A DNA stretch of 64,000 nucleotides from Flectonema sp. DT1601 (taxonomy: Eukaryota; Euglenozoa; Diplonemea; Diplonemida; Diplonemidae). The position numbers and the translations under genes are program-made. Each line of letters begins with the position of its first letter. The first letter of the stretch is position 1. Positions 1 through 10,553 of this stretch are shown here, in pieces. A model generated the notes under the pieces. That model made no database searches, was not told where the DNA came from, and saw only the letters and a list, made by a program, of their open reading frames with translations. The stretch lies in contig OZ025850.1 in NCBI GenBank assembly GCA_964019425.1, forward strand, positions 248,001 through 312,000, in the 5' to 3' direction.

Positions 1-14
1 TTTTTGTATCTTAC

Positions 15-3000
15 CTGCGATTGATGATTTTGGTGGTGCCGAAGTCCCATCTGGTGAAAAGGGTCGGTTTATCATATTAGGTTCTGGTGTTCGTGATTTT
101 TTAGGAAGGGGTGTTAATGAAATTCGTTGAGATTGTCTCACTTCCTTTAGTTGAGATTCTGTGATTTGAACTTTTTGCCAGAGCATCTTTTTCTGATGAC
201 GAAGGTCATTTATTTCGCTCACCAGTCGTGAGTTCTCACCTGTCTTACGCTGTCCATCTTGTTTCATGTGTTCTTCTCTTCTTGTGTTTTGCTTTTTTGA
301 AGCCGTTAGTTGGGCTTCCATGTAGAAGCGTTGTCTTTCGAAGATCATTCCACTCTTTTGGTTATCAATTTGTTCTCCTTGTTTTCCAAATTTTTCAGAA
401 TACTTATCAACTATCCCTCGCAATGAATATATTAAATCTTTCGAATCTCCCTTGTCAGTTAGAGTTGTCAATTCTTTGAGAAGAAGTTGAAGTAGACGTT
501 GCCTGTCATCGAGTCTTCTATTTCTGTTTAAAACGTCTTTCATAATGACGTCTAATTTATCATCCTTTGCTGCTAATAATTGCTGTAGGGTGTCTCTGTC
601 TAAACCGACTCTCTCTAATTCACAATCCATTTGTTGGATTCGATCATTCATGGCTCGGATGTTGTCTTCTTTTGGAACAACCTCCTTACGAAGTTCGTTG
701 AATCGAAATTGAAGTACGTAGCGGAGTTTTTCAAGTTCTGCTGTTTGTTTCTTTAGCTCCAATATTTTTTTCTCTGATGCTGATATGGTGTCATTCCGAA
801 CATTGATTTCCAATCTGAGAGCTTGAATAGCCTTCTCCAATTCTGCTATTTTCGCATCTTTTTTTCGAAGTTTTTCTTTCTTATCGAGAGCTTCACGTTC
901 TAATTCTTTTATGTGAACGTCGTGTTTTTCTTGACGACGACGGTAGCCATCAACCTCTGATTGAGCGCGGAGTCTTTCTTTTTCTTTGGTTTCTAGTCTG
1001 GCGTTAAGTCGTTTTTCACGTGCAAGCATTTCTTCTTCGTGTTCCTGTTCAGTGTCTCGTAGTATAGCTGTGCTTTCTTCGAGTGTTTCATTTCGTTCTT
1101 TGTGTGCCTTGTCGACTTCTTGGTGAAGAGTTTGTTGGAGTTCTGACAATTCTTGTGTTGCTCGTTTCTTTTCAGCTTCTCTTTCTTTTTGCATTTTATG
1201 AATTTTATTTTCATAGCGAACAGTTAGGTCATTTTTTTCTTCAAGCAAGGCTTCGTATCTCTGATGTTGATCTTTATTCTTACGAGAGTGCAACGCTTCC
1301 AATTCTTGGATGTCTTGTAATCTCTGAGCTTCTATTGCCTTTGCTTCGCCAGTCATTGTTTTTTCAGTTAATTCTAAATTCCGAAGTGCTTCTGCTTTTT
1401 GAAGTTTTGCTTTTTGTAATTTGCTTTCCGCATCAGCTCTTGATTGCTCAAGTTGTTGAGTATAGTGTGATATTATGTTTTCTTTTTCAACTTTACGAGT
1501 ACGCTGTTCTTCTACGAGTGAGACTTGTAAAGCGGAGGCTTCACGATTTTTATCGTCAATATCCTGATGGAGAACTAACGCCACGTCATCGAATATTGAA
1601 TAATTGAAGGTACGTCTTCCAGCGGGAACTTTATTATCTAAAAGAGTGTCAACGTCGAACATAAGAAGACAGCCATCTTCACCAACAGTGAATAAATATT
1701 TCTCATCAGTACTCAGTACAACGAATAGTATTTCTCCTTGGTGGATGTCGAGGATTAGATCGGGTGCGATTGGAGTTGTGGATTGTTTCATAGGCCATGA
1801 GAATATCTGGAGTTCTCCAACAGGGGTTCCGACAAATAGAGCTCCCGCATGAGTGGAGATAGCAACTTCACTAGTCTGAGCTCTGCCGTGATTGTGTTTT
1901 GATGATGTTCCTCGTTCTTGAGAATTTAGCGATCCCAAATGAGCAATAGATCGAGGTGGTTCTTGTTCTTGAGTGTCTGATAATTTAACGACACGTAGAG
2001 TGATGTCGCCCTCAGCTGTTCTTGTTTCAGACTCTGCCACTTTATTATGACTTCCTACTGCAACCACTTGTTGAGTTGCTTCATCATAACATACTGCTGA
2101 ATAGCTTATTGCTTTACATGTGTATTCACTTCCCTCTTGTCGTTTACATGTGTCAGTTTTCCATTCAAAAATCGCACCTTCAAATCCAGCGCTTATAATA
2201 GTTTGGTCTGATTTAGACCAACAAAAACTTTTTACCATTGATGAGTGACCAGTTAAGTGACTGACTGGATCAAACGAATACGCGTTAAATATGAAAATTC
2301 GATTCACGACAACGGCTGCGAAATAATGACCCCCATGACTGAAACGAACCTCTCGGCATTGTTTTATTGGAAATTCTTGGCATGGATGGAGGTTGTCTGC
2401 TAGTATATTATACATACACATCCTATACTTAAACCCGAGTAGTAGTCTTGTTCCGGTTGGATGACATGAAAGGCTAAGAACCTCTTCTTGGAATTGCTTT
2501 CGAATCTCGAGTCTTTTTTTTATAAAATTCCAAACCCTAACATGTTTATCCATCGATGCCGTTATAAGAATACTTTTTTGAATGCAAACATCGAATGCTG
2601 TTACGTCATCACTGTGAAACCCGACTGGCAGTAGTCTAAACGCGTGTGCGATTTCTTCAGGCTTCTCATGGTCCATAATATCAACATTAGCTAGACAGAA
2701 ATGAACTAATTCGTTGTTGGCATAACAACAAAGAAGTGTTTCTTCATTAGGTGACACAGTAATATCTATTATTCTGTGAGGATGAGGAGTGGCAAACCTT
2801 TTATAACATTGAAAATAATCACTGTCGTATGTCCTTTCATATAAAGTAAAATTTCCATTTTCACCTCCACAAGCAAATCCTCTGCCGACTGAATAAATAG
2901 TCCAAACAGCAGCTAAAGTATTCAAACCGGTATTGGCAGAATCAGAATGAGGGCCGTGTAAGTCTTCAGGTTCATCGCTTGTTCTCTTGTTTGGAGAACT

Positions 3001-3822
3001 ACTTGGTGGGTGTGATAAGTGACCAAAAACGTTTGGTAAAACTCTCTTTAGCTCAGTGTTATCAATTATCAACACATCTCCCTCTTGAGTTCCCGCTGCT
3101 AACTTTTCATCGTCAAACCATGCTTGACACGTAAAGTGATATTCCGTCTTTTTCGGTAACGGATCTAAAAATCTGATTTGCTTTTCTTGATATTTCCATA
3201 ATTTTAGACTTGTGTCTCCTGTTGTACACATAGTCCAGTGAGCCCAAGGGGATATCGATACGCAGTTAACTCTAACGTGTAGTTCGCTCATTCCAAGTAA
3301 TCTTGCCTTGTCAAGTTGCCACAAGTAGATGAATGGTTCTGGTGGAGCAGTGACTGTAACGAGGTATTTGTTATCTCTTGAGAAACAGAGAGTCTCAACT
3401 GGATATTTATTAAGGTACGAAAGTGAGAGAGTTCTGATTCGTGAAACTGTTCCAAAGTTGAAGACGCTGACTTGGATTCCAATTTCTCCAGTTTTTTCTT
3501 CCAAAACTCTTTCACTTAGAGCAATATATCTTTTATTAAATGAAACAGCGAAGGCAACTATTTCTATTGTCTTGCTGCTCATTGGGATGAATCGGTGACT
3601 CTGCATTTCGTAACTGAAAATCGCAACTTGTTTTCCAACCAAATAAACTATGGAATCATCACCCGTATGTTCAATAGCTTTCCTTCCAGCAACACCATTC
3701 GGTCCTACTTTAATCCCCAAAGCATGGATTGGTCTGTGGCCTTCACATCCCGTTCTTCTTTTTTCATTTGATTTATCCTTTTGATCATCTCCCTCTGATT
3801 GCTTCACAGCATCAGCTGGCAT
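15..3822 (-). CDS. CFAP57: Cilia- and flagella-associated protein 57 (WD40 plus coiled coil), 3' end outside window
   Basis: CFAP57 is an axonemal WD-repeat protein linked to inner dynein arms and the dynein regulatory complex. The frame is open without a stop from the ATG at 3822 to a CAG|GTAAG splice donor at 15/14, giving 1269 codons plus one base; human CFAP57 is about 1250 residues, so only a short last exon should be missing. The N-terminus matches the family: a segment around RYIALSE, then PPEPFIYLWQLDKA, then TGDTSLKLWKYQE and AGTQEGDVLIIDN, all WD-blade patterns. From about residue 740 (near position 1600) the protein becomes a long charged coiled coil rich in E, K, Q and R. The visible end, around NRPFSPDGTSAPPKSS, is Pro/Ser-rich. 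The nearest upstream gene is the Shisa-like gene, 2.4 kb away. The presence of CFAP57 implies a motile flagellum in the life cycle. Confidence 0.9.
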
Positions 3823-4448
3823 TTTGATATCAGGGTTCTGGACCCTAGCTGGATGATGGGTATAAGAAATAATAAAACAGATACTTAGACTACATCACAA
3901 CTGATTTTGAGTGTTAATGTGTTTGCTGAAAACCTTGATTGAGGAAAAAAAATAAATTAAAAAAATAAATAAATTAACCATCACTAACGATAAGAATTCG
4001 GGACCAGTCTACATAAAATACTCACCAAAAAGACAGGGAAAGGAGGAGGGATTAAAGAAGAAAGAATCGTATATATCAACTCTGCTAAATCGTACGCAAA
4101 AAAAAAAAAAATTATTTCTCATTTTCTTCGGACCAAATTATTTTGGTCTTTTAGCTCAGGCGGATTTTTTTTTTTGCAAAAAAAAAAAAACAAAGACTCG
4201 CGTTTATGTATTATGTCTAGATTTCCTCCAATACTTTTTTTTTTTTTTTTTTCCTTTCTCAATACTTTTCTTTGCGATCTTTTTAACAGAGAAGAAGGGG
4301 AAAGCCGCTACTTTGTTTTCGCAGGAGTTTTTTCTTTACTAAGGAGCTGCTAACCAAGATGGCCTTATCACTTTATTGTCTTCGAGGAATTGTAAGTGTG
4401 TTATGCTCACTCCAGATTAGCACAGCTGCAACGTGTGGTCGAAACACG

Positions 4449-4486
<38 letters not shown>

Positions 4487-4488
4487 TG

Positions 4489-4576
4489 GTGCACAAAACC
4501 GTGAAACGACTTAAACTGATAAAGTTACCAGAGGTTTACGTGGTCTGCTGAACATTCCTAAAATACTTTGTTAAAC
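4489..4576. repeat. Dispersed repeat R2, copy 1
   Basis: About 88 bp, beginning with GTGCACAAA and containing CGACTTAAACTGATAAAG and GAGGTTTACGTG, recurs at 58166-58260 in the same orientation with scattered differences. A poly-A tract precedes this copy. It has no coding potential. The family is not one I recognise. Confidence 0.75.
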
Positions 4577-4844
4577 AAAAATAACAATGTTGTCTTCTGT
4601 TGGCGATGACCTGTTATTTTTATCTCAAGTATTTATTCTAAATCCTCGCCTATCGAAGAGGACAATTAGAGATTGTGCGATAATGCCATCGCATCTGCCC
4701 CCTCCCAACCACCTTAATTAGTAACAGCTATATTAGCGGAAGTCCATCACACAGTCAAATCGTGTAGGACTGCTAGTTAGTAAGCAAGTCCTCACTAGAT
4801 TTGTGTTTTTTTTTTTTTTTTTTATAGCTTTCGGGGGGTTTTTT

Positions 4845-4926
4845 AACGATAATTTTAACATTAGTTCTAGATACAGTGACTAAAGGTAATGTTAGTATAG
4901 GCATACACTCTGCAATTGACGTAAAT
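4845..4926. repeat. Dispersed repeat R1, copy a
   Basis: The core, TAACATTAGTT then ATACAGTGACTAAAGGTAAT and GGCATACACTCTGC, recurs at 27848-27978 and in shorter or more diverged form at 7110-7226 and 31060-31156. All four copies are in the same orientation. The copy here lacks the left part (ACGTAAAATACAAATGT) seen in the others. Confidence 0.8.
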
Positions 4927-6182
4927 ACTAGGAAGGAGGGGGGGTTTTTTGAAACGCTTGAATATATTTACGAAAAGAAAATAAATATCTGTATTGTACC
5001 AAGAGTTAACTAAAATACAAGTTTAGTTATGATACAGAAATGATCAGCAGGGAGGAGGAGGAAGGAGGAAAAGTAATAAATAAAACCTTTCTACATGAAA
5101 GAAACCCGAAAAAACATGAACGTTCATCCCTAATTGTCCCAGGTGTTAATCTCCCTTTAAAAGAAGTACCGCAATATTTACGAACACGAAACAGAAAACT
5201 GCTCCGCATTCGGTGCAGTACGAAACCAAGCTTATTCATCTGTTAATAAGTTTAGTTTGTCTAAATCAAAACCAGGAGGGGTAAAAACAGTAACAACTTT
5301 AGGTATTAAAAAAACAAAAATTAATATCAAAGTACTTGACTGAAAAAAATATTTGTAGTTGTTAATCAAAGAAAATAGAATAAAAGAAAAAAACATAAAA
5401 AAGGGAAAACTATATTTTTTTGTCTTATCGACCAGAAGACATTGTCAAATCATCTGGTAATTCGGGGACCATGTACTATCACGTTGAGCAAAACCAGGGG
5501 ATACAATATAATATGACAGTGTGTTAGTCACACCTATTAATCACTTGGACAAAAACATAAAAAATACAACACAAACTGGAGGGATAAGAAGCTGCATACA
5601 AAAATAGCAAATACACTTTTTTTTTTTCTTTCTTCTGTCAAAGCTTTGAATTTGGTATAAGTATACGAAGAATCTCTGTTGTAACATTTAACAAAAAGGA
5701 TAACTGTTGTTAAGTTATTGTTCGTTAAAATTAGATTTTTCCAGCAAAAAAAAAACAAAAAAAAAAAAAAAAAAAAAAAACTGTAAAGTATTTTGATGGA
5801 TGCAAAGTACCGAAGGAAGACAGAAGAGTCAGACTTTGCCAAGGCAAAAAAAAAAAAAAAAAAACAACAACAAAATTCCGATAACTGCCTCAGAGATCTT
5901 GCCGTTGTCTTGAAACGGCTTCCCAAGAATGCGGCGACCACTATTACATCGGACCTGCTCTAACTAAACGAGAGTTTTTTTTTTTTTTTTTTACTTTCCA
6001 AAATCACAATGCAATCTGTATAACGCAAATCACATGAAAGGTTTTGGTTTTGTGCTTACGATTCTTTCATACTACGAGGAGTTTCTATCGAGGAAATAGG
6101 GAAGGTATCATTACTGTCTACCTGAAGCTATGACAAGAGTCATAAGTTGAGCGAATGTACTAATTAACACAGATATCCTTTT

Positions 6183-6887
6183 TTATACCGGTTGTGGCTG
6201 TTCCGATTGTTGTTGTTGTTGTTGTTGTTGCTGCGGAGGTAAAGGACCTGGTTCACAAGCACCAACACTCATCGGGGGAGCTGATGGAGCGGATTGCTGT
6301 TGCTGAACAACAAATACCGGCTGAGGAACACCTTGAGCCTGTGGTGGTACAGACAAAGGAGGAGGTACCACAGCTACAGGAACACCAGTTGCAACTGGTG
6401 GCCACATTGGTTGACCATCTGGTCCGGCCATCACACCTTGCGGAAGGATAGGAAGACCAGTATTCGTGTCAATCGGGTACACAGGTCTTCCATCAGGTAA
6501 GAATGTTGGGTACAACGTGGTACCATTCGGTGCAATTACTGGAGGGTAGTGCGGACTCATATGCGGAGCAGCAGTAGTAGTAGTCGTTACAATAACATGT
6601 TGTCTACGTCTTCTGCAGTATATCGTAATAGCAACACAAATCAAAACCAGAAATGCAATTATCACAAACGTGTACCAAATACGAGCGACAGTCCACTGCT
6701 CTACACAACCATCATCATTATACGAATGGTATTCCGCACAACGATCATCCGTAGAACAACAAACCCTTGTCGTAGCACAGTACCCCTTACCACCAGGACA
6801 TTGGAAAGTATGCCTCTGTGGTTCATAGTCGGCAGACACGCCTAATATGGCGCAGAACAACATCAATAGAATCTCTTTAGTATTCAT
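6183..6887 (-). CDS. Type I membrane protein, Shisa/VOPP1-like architecture
   Basis: The protein has 234 residues. It has a signal peptide (about residues 1-19), a short cysteine-rich ectodomain (residues about 20-65, with the doublet VCCSTDDRC and a further Cys before a conserved-looking EQW), one membrane helix (TFVIIAFLVLICVAITIYC) followed by the stop-transfer RRRR, and a long Pro/Gln/Thr-rich cytoplasmic tail ending in a run of nine Gln. This layout is that of the Shisa/VOPP1/WBP1/CYYR1 group of small adaptor-like membrane proteins, often in endosomes or Golgi; the match is architectural rather than at sequence level. The frame extends upstream to 6962, but the ATG at 6887 starts exactly at the signal peptide and has a 3' splice site 16 nt before it, so I chose it. 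Function is unknown. Confidence 0.75.
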   Translation of the reverse strand: MNTKEILLMLFCAILGVSADYEPQRHTFQCPGGKGYCATTRVCCSTDDRCAEYHSYNDDGCVEQWTVARIWYTFVIIAFLVLICVAITIYCRRRRQHVIVTTTTTAAPHMSPHYPPVIAPNGTTLYPTFLPDGRPVYPIDTNTGLPILPQGVMAGPDGQPMWPPVATGVPVAVVPPPLSVPPQAQGVPQPVFVVQQQQSAPSAPPMSVGACEPGPLPPQQQQQQQQQSEQPQPV

Positions 6888-6902
6888 TTTGTATATATTT
6901 TG

Positions 6903-6925
6903 CTGTTTAAGAATCAATACGTAAT
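6903..6925 (-). promoter_or_regulatory. Putative trans-splice acceptor of the Shisa-like gene
   Basis: On the minus strand a T-rich stretch ending TTGATTCTTAAACAG lies 15 nt upstream of the ATG at 6887. It supports the chosen start and gives a very short leader. Confidence 0.5.
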
Positions 6926-7109
6926 ATTCGCTGAACTGATTCCCCCAAAAATGAGTTGGCAATCAGAAAAATCGAATAAAACCTCTTCCATGAACACACC
7001 AATACGAGTTCTCAAATCACGTTGGGTAGTAGTGTTCATTGAGTTGGTTTTTTCTTTCAAAGGTACAATATTTTCAATAGAGTTTCTTTTTTTTGCTTAC
7101 TATTGAGAG

Positions 7110-7226
7110 GGTTAATCGTTTGAGTTCATACGTAAAATATAAATGTATTGTATCATTAAAAAAAAACATTATGATAATTTTAACATTAGTTTTTTTTAGA
7201 TACAAGTGACTAAAGGTATTGTTAGT
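7110..7226. repeat. Dispersed repeat R1, copy b, with extension to about 7420
   Basis: It contains the left R1 block (ACGTAAAATATAAATGTATT) and a diverged core (AAGTGACTAAAGGTATTGTTAG) interrupted by short T insertions. The following 7243-7420, from AAAAACAGTAACAA to GACCAGAAACC, is collinear with 5281-5450 near copy a. The unit may therefore be larger than the core. Confidence 0.65.
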
Positions 7227-7518
7227 GAGTATTGGGTTAACAATTTAAAAACAGTAACAATTTTAGGGTATTTAAAAACAAAAAAAAAAATTAAATATTG
7301 AAAAAAAATTATTTTTTGTAGTTGTTTTTTCAAAGAAAAAGGTACGAACATAAAAAGGGACAGTTTTTATCTTTTTTTTTTTTTTTTTTTGTCTTATTGA
7401 CCAGAAACCGTTGTCGAATTTAGTACACCATCAAGCTTGGTGTGTCGTTGGAGAAGGAGGCAACATACGACATCTATGCAAAGGAAGAATTCAGTGCAAA
7501 ACTATTCAGATAAGCCTT

Positions 7519-7646
7519 TTGTTGATCGCAGCTAGTTTTACTGGCCCCACAGGGAAATAGAAAACATGACAATAATAAATAGCGGCTCTATCACCTGAAT
7601 AGTTTCTTCTCCGACTTCGTCGGTGCAAAAAAAAAAAAAAAAAAAA
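7519..7646 (+). repeat. SINE-like A-tailed repeat, copy 1
   Basis: About 105 bp followed by roughly 20 A residues. The right end, GAATAGTTTCTTCTCCGAC then GTCGGTGC and poly-A, and the inner part around GGGAAATA and CATGAC match 48776-48892, which also ends in poly-A. A shared body with an A tail on the same side suggests retroposition. No pol III boxes were recognised. Confidence 0.55.
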
Positions 7647-7649
7647 TAG

Positions 7650-7935
7650 GCGAAACAATAGTTTTGATGTGATGGATAAAGCCTCCTCCTCCTAACCCCT
7701 CCGAGAGATGATGGAACTGAAAATCCATTCCGAACAGCAACAATATAGTCTGAAGAATCGAGTATGAGTAAGATGCCGAACCGTTGTTGAGTTACATCAC
7801 AAAGGTAAGCAGTGAACTAAATCTATCAATAGCGTGTGCTTCACGTCAAGTCTACATCACTATTGACTATTAGCCAATTAAGACGAAGGGTTATTCGAGT
7901 TTACGAGATTTTTTTTTAGCAATGTGTCATAATGA
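7650..7935 (-). pseudogene. Decayed partial tandem copy of the beta-helix gene 3' end
   Basis: This segment repeats, in the same order, pieces of the adjacent gene's 3' half. GATGGATAAAGCCTCC matches the 3' flank at about 7975-7995. The stretch around GATGATGGAACTGAAAATCC matches about 8153-8175, TTGTTGAGTTACATCACA matches about 8299-8316, and the end with CGAGTTTACGA matches about 8450-8462. Large internal pieces are missing and the reading frame is lost. It is best explained as a local tandem duplication followed by deletions. The duplicated flank shows the copied unit included 3' untranslated DNA. Confidence 0.75.
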
Positions 7936-8018
7936 TGGTATTGGGGGGCATATGTGACATCTAAACGAAACAATGGGTTTGATGAGATGGATAAAGCCTC
8001 CGCTTCCTCTTCCACTCA

Positions 8019-9749
8019 TCAGAATGAACAAACAGGTGATACTTTATCATTGAACGTTGAATTCACAGATTCACCTTGTCCGTTCAGTACATGTGTAATT
8101 TGACCTTTACCAGAAAGCCAAATAGTAAAAGTATTAGTGCAGCTAATCTCGGGAGATGACGGAATTAAAAATCCATTGTGAACAGCGACACTGTGGTCTC
8201 TGAAAAATGAGTACGCACCCATACCATGAGATGTGAATTTAGTGATATTGCTAGCGACTCGTAGAGAGACGAATCCTTGATCTCCGAATTGTTGTTGAGT
8301 TACGTCATAGGGTAATTCTGATTGATAGAAATGAATTTTACCATTTTCACCATTCCATTGAACTAAATCTTCGAGTGTGTGCTCCACGGCAAGTCCATAC
8401 GCTGTCACGTTATCGCCATTTACTATGAGTCCGTTAAGACAAGGGTTGTTTGAGTTTACAACGTTTCCAGTAATGTCGTGATCTGCTCTCCAAAGCCAAG
8501 AGTTATCAATAACAACATTCGGTGAATTGATTACGATCATAGTCTTCACTTGAGTAGGATTAGTGTACTGATTAGTAGGTCCTCCAACTCTCGCAAACAC
8601 GTCATGCATAAACGATGATGTACTTGGTCGACTGTCGCCCCATAATAATAAACTTTTTGTTGGTTTTTTACCAGCCTCAAGCAGGATGCCAGAGACACGA
8701 ACTCCTCCGATACCACCGGCAATTACGATTGCAGGATGGCCATTGGTACTGATGAGGGTTGGAAATCCCAACCCAAGCACAACCGTGTCGGGCTTTTGCA
8801 CTAAAATAGGTTCGTCAAGAGAGTAAATCCCTGGAGATAATATTATGTGAAGCCCGGCATTCAGTTTCTTGTTGATTACTTTTGCAGTATCGTTTTCTTT
8901 GGTCACGTAGACGTTTTCAAATCCAACTGTCACTGTTGGTGTTTTTTCAGTAGACGCTCCCACTTTGTTATATTCAATTTGTGGAATGTGTAGATTAAAT
9001 TTAGTGCCGTCAGGTGAAGAGATGAATGGTTTTTCAGCAATCACAGGAGTTGATTGTAAATTAGAATACAAACACTTATTACTTTGACATGATGTTGGAG
9101 GGGTGTTGGGGGTGCCTTGAAATACAATATTCCAAACACCTCCAACCCATTGAGCAAGATTAACATTTCTTGAATACCACTGCTGTTGAGAACCGGTCGT
9201 TATCGAACCAGACACAGTACAGTCAGAGAGATATCCACCAGAACTGTAACCTCGACCTTCCCAAAGATCAAGACCGCCAGCTACAGATACCCTTCTTAAA
9301 GGAGATGCTTGTGACACTGCCCACATCATTGAAGGTTCGCTGTGTCCATTCCAAAGCCTTGTTGGAACGCTGTGAAAATTCTCTGCCGATCTCCAAAAAT
9401 TAGATAGAGCACCCTGAGTATAATCACCACTACCATTCTCACTATAAACATTACTTATGGAAGTGTCCGTGATTGATTCTCCGAGTCCTATGACCGACGT
9501 GTAGTAACCGACTCTAACATCAAGGTTGTAAGTGCCAGGCATAAACATCAAAGCAAATCTCTTATCAGTAAACTGTCCGTTAAATGCAGGAACCTGACCT
9601 CCATTTGTTTTAAAAACATTATTTATAATGGTCTGAGTTTGTTCATCGTTTCCAGGTCTTAAAACTTTAACACCACTCGGCCATTTGGGAGGGTTGGGTT
9701 CACTTCCAGCTAAAGCCACTGTAGCAAGCAGCAGCGACAAATTCGGCAT
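8019..9749 (-). CDS. Secreted right-handed beta-helix protein, pectate-lyase/GH55-like fold
   Basis: The protein has 576 residues and a short signal peptide (residues 1 to about 15, MPNLSLLLATVALAGS). The body has beta-helix-type repeats with features I associate with a secreted family of bacteria and fungi, often misannotated as adenylyl cyclase: FMPGTYNLDVRVGYYTSVIG, NFWRSAENF, MMWAVSQASPLRRV, GSQQQWYSRN and, near the end, GMGAYSFFRDHSVAVHNGF. The role is probably carbohydrate binding or polysaccharide cleavage outside the cell or in food vacuoles; no catalytic residues can be assigned from sequence alone. The ATG at 9749 directly follows an A run of about 15. Upstream is a long (CAA)n tract; downstream lies its own decayed partial copy. 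Bacterial and fungal relatives raise the possibility of old lateral transfer. There is no intron. Confidence 0.75.
   Translation of the reverse strand: MPNLSLLLATVALAGSEPNPPKWPSGVKVLRPGNDEQTQTIINNVFKTNGGQVPAFNGQFTDKRFALMFMPGTYNLDVRVGYYTSVIGLGESITDTSISNVYSENGSGDYTQGALSNFWRSAENFHSVPTRLWNGHSEPSMMWAVSQASPLRRVSVAGGLDLWEGRGYSSGGYLSDCTVSGSITTGSQQQWYSRNVNLAQWVGGVWNIVFQGTPNTPPTSCQSNKCLYSNLQSTPVIAEKPFISSPDGTKFNLHIPQIEYNKVGASTEKTPTVTVGFENVYVTKENDTAKVINKKLNAGLHIILSPGIYSLDEPILVQKPDTVVLGLGFPTLISTNGHPAIVIAGGIGGVRVSGILLEAGKKPTKSLLLWGDSRPSTSSFMHDVFARVGGPTNQYTNPTQVKTMIVINSPNVVIDNSWLWRADHDITGNVVNSNNPCLNGLIVNGDNVTAYGLAVEHTLEDLVQWNGENGKIHFYQSELPYDVTQQQFGDQGFVSLRVASNITKFTSHGMGAYSFFRDHSVAVHNGFLIPSSPEISCTNTFTIWLSGKGQITHVLNGQGESVNSTFNDKVSPVCSF

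Positions 9750-10553
<804 letters not shown>

Larger units (their letters stand above)
3823..6182. other. Intergenic stretch with homopolymers and dispersed repeats, no gene seen
   Basis: This stretch lies between CFAP57 and the Shisa-like gene. It has many A or T runs of 12-30 bases, copies of two dispersed repeat families (near 4489 and 4845) and a segment at 5281-5450 that is collinear with 7243-7420. Possible 3' splice sites for CFAP57 lie at about 3850-3935, where T-rich tracts on the minus strand are followed by AG. The minus frame at 5537-5941 begins at GTG and is mostly phenylalanine runs from poly-T, so I do not call it a gene. Confidence 0.6.

Noticed and set aside
5537-5941. 134-codon minus-strand frame starting with a presequence-like stretch
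   Set aside because: Opens at GTG with no ATG, and the middle is phenylalanine runs from poly-T; no domain.
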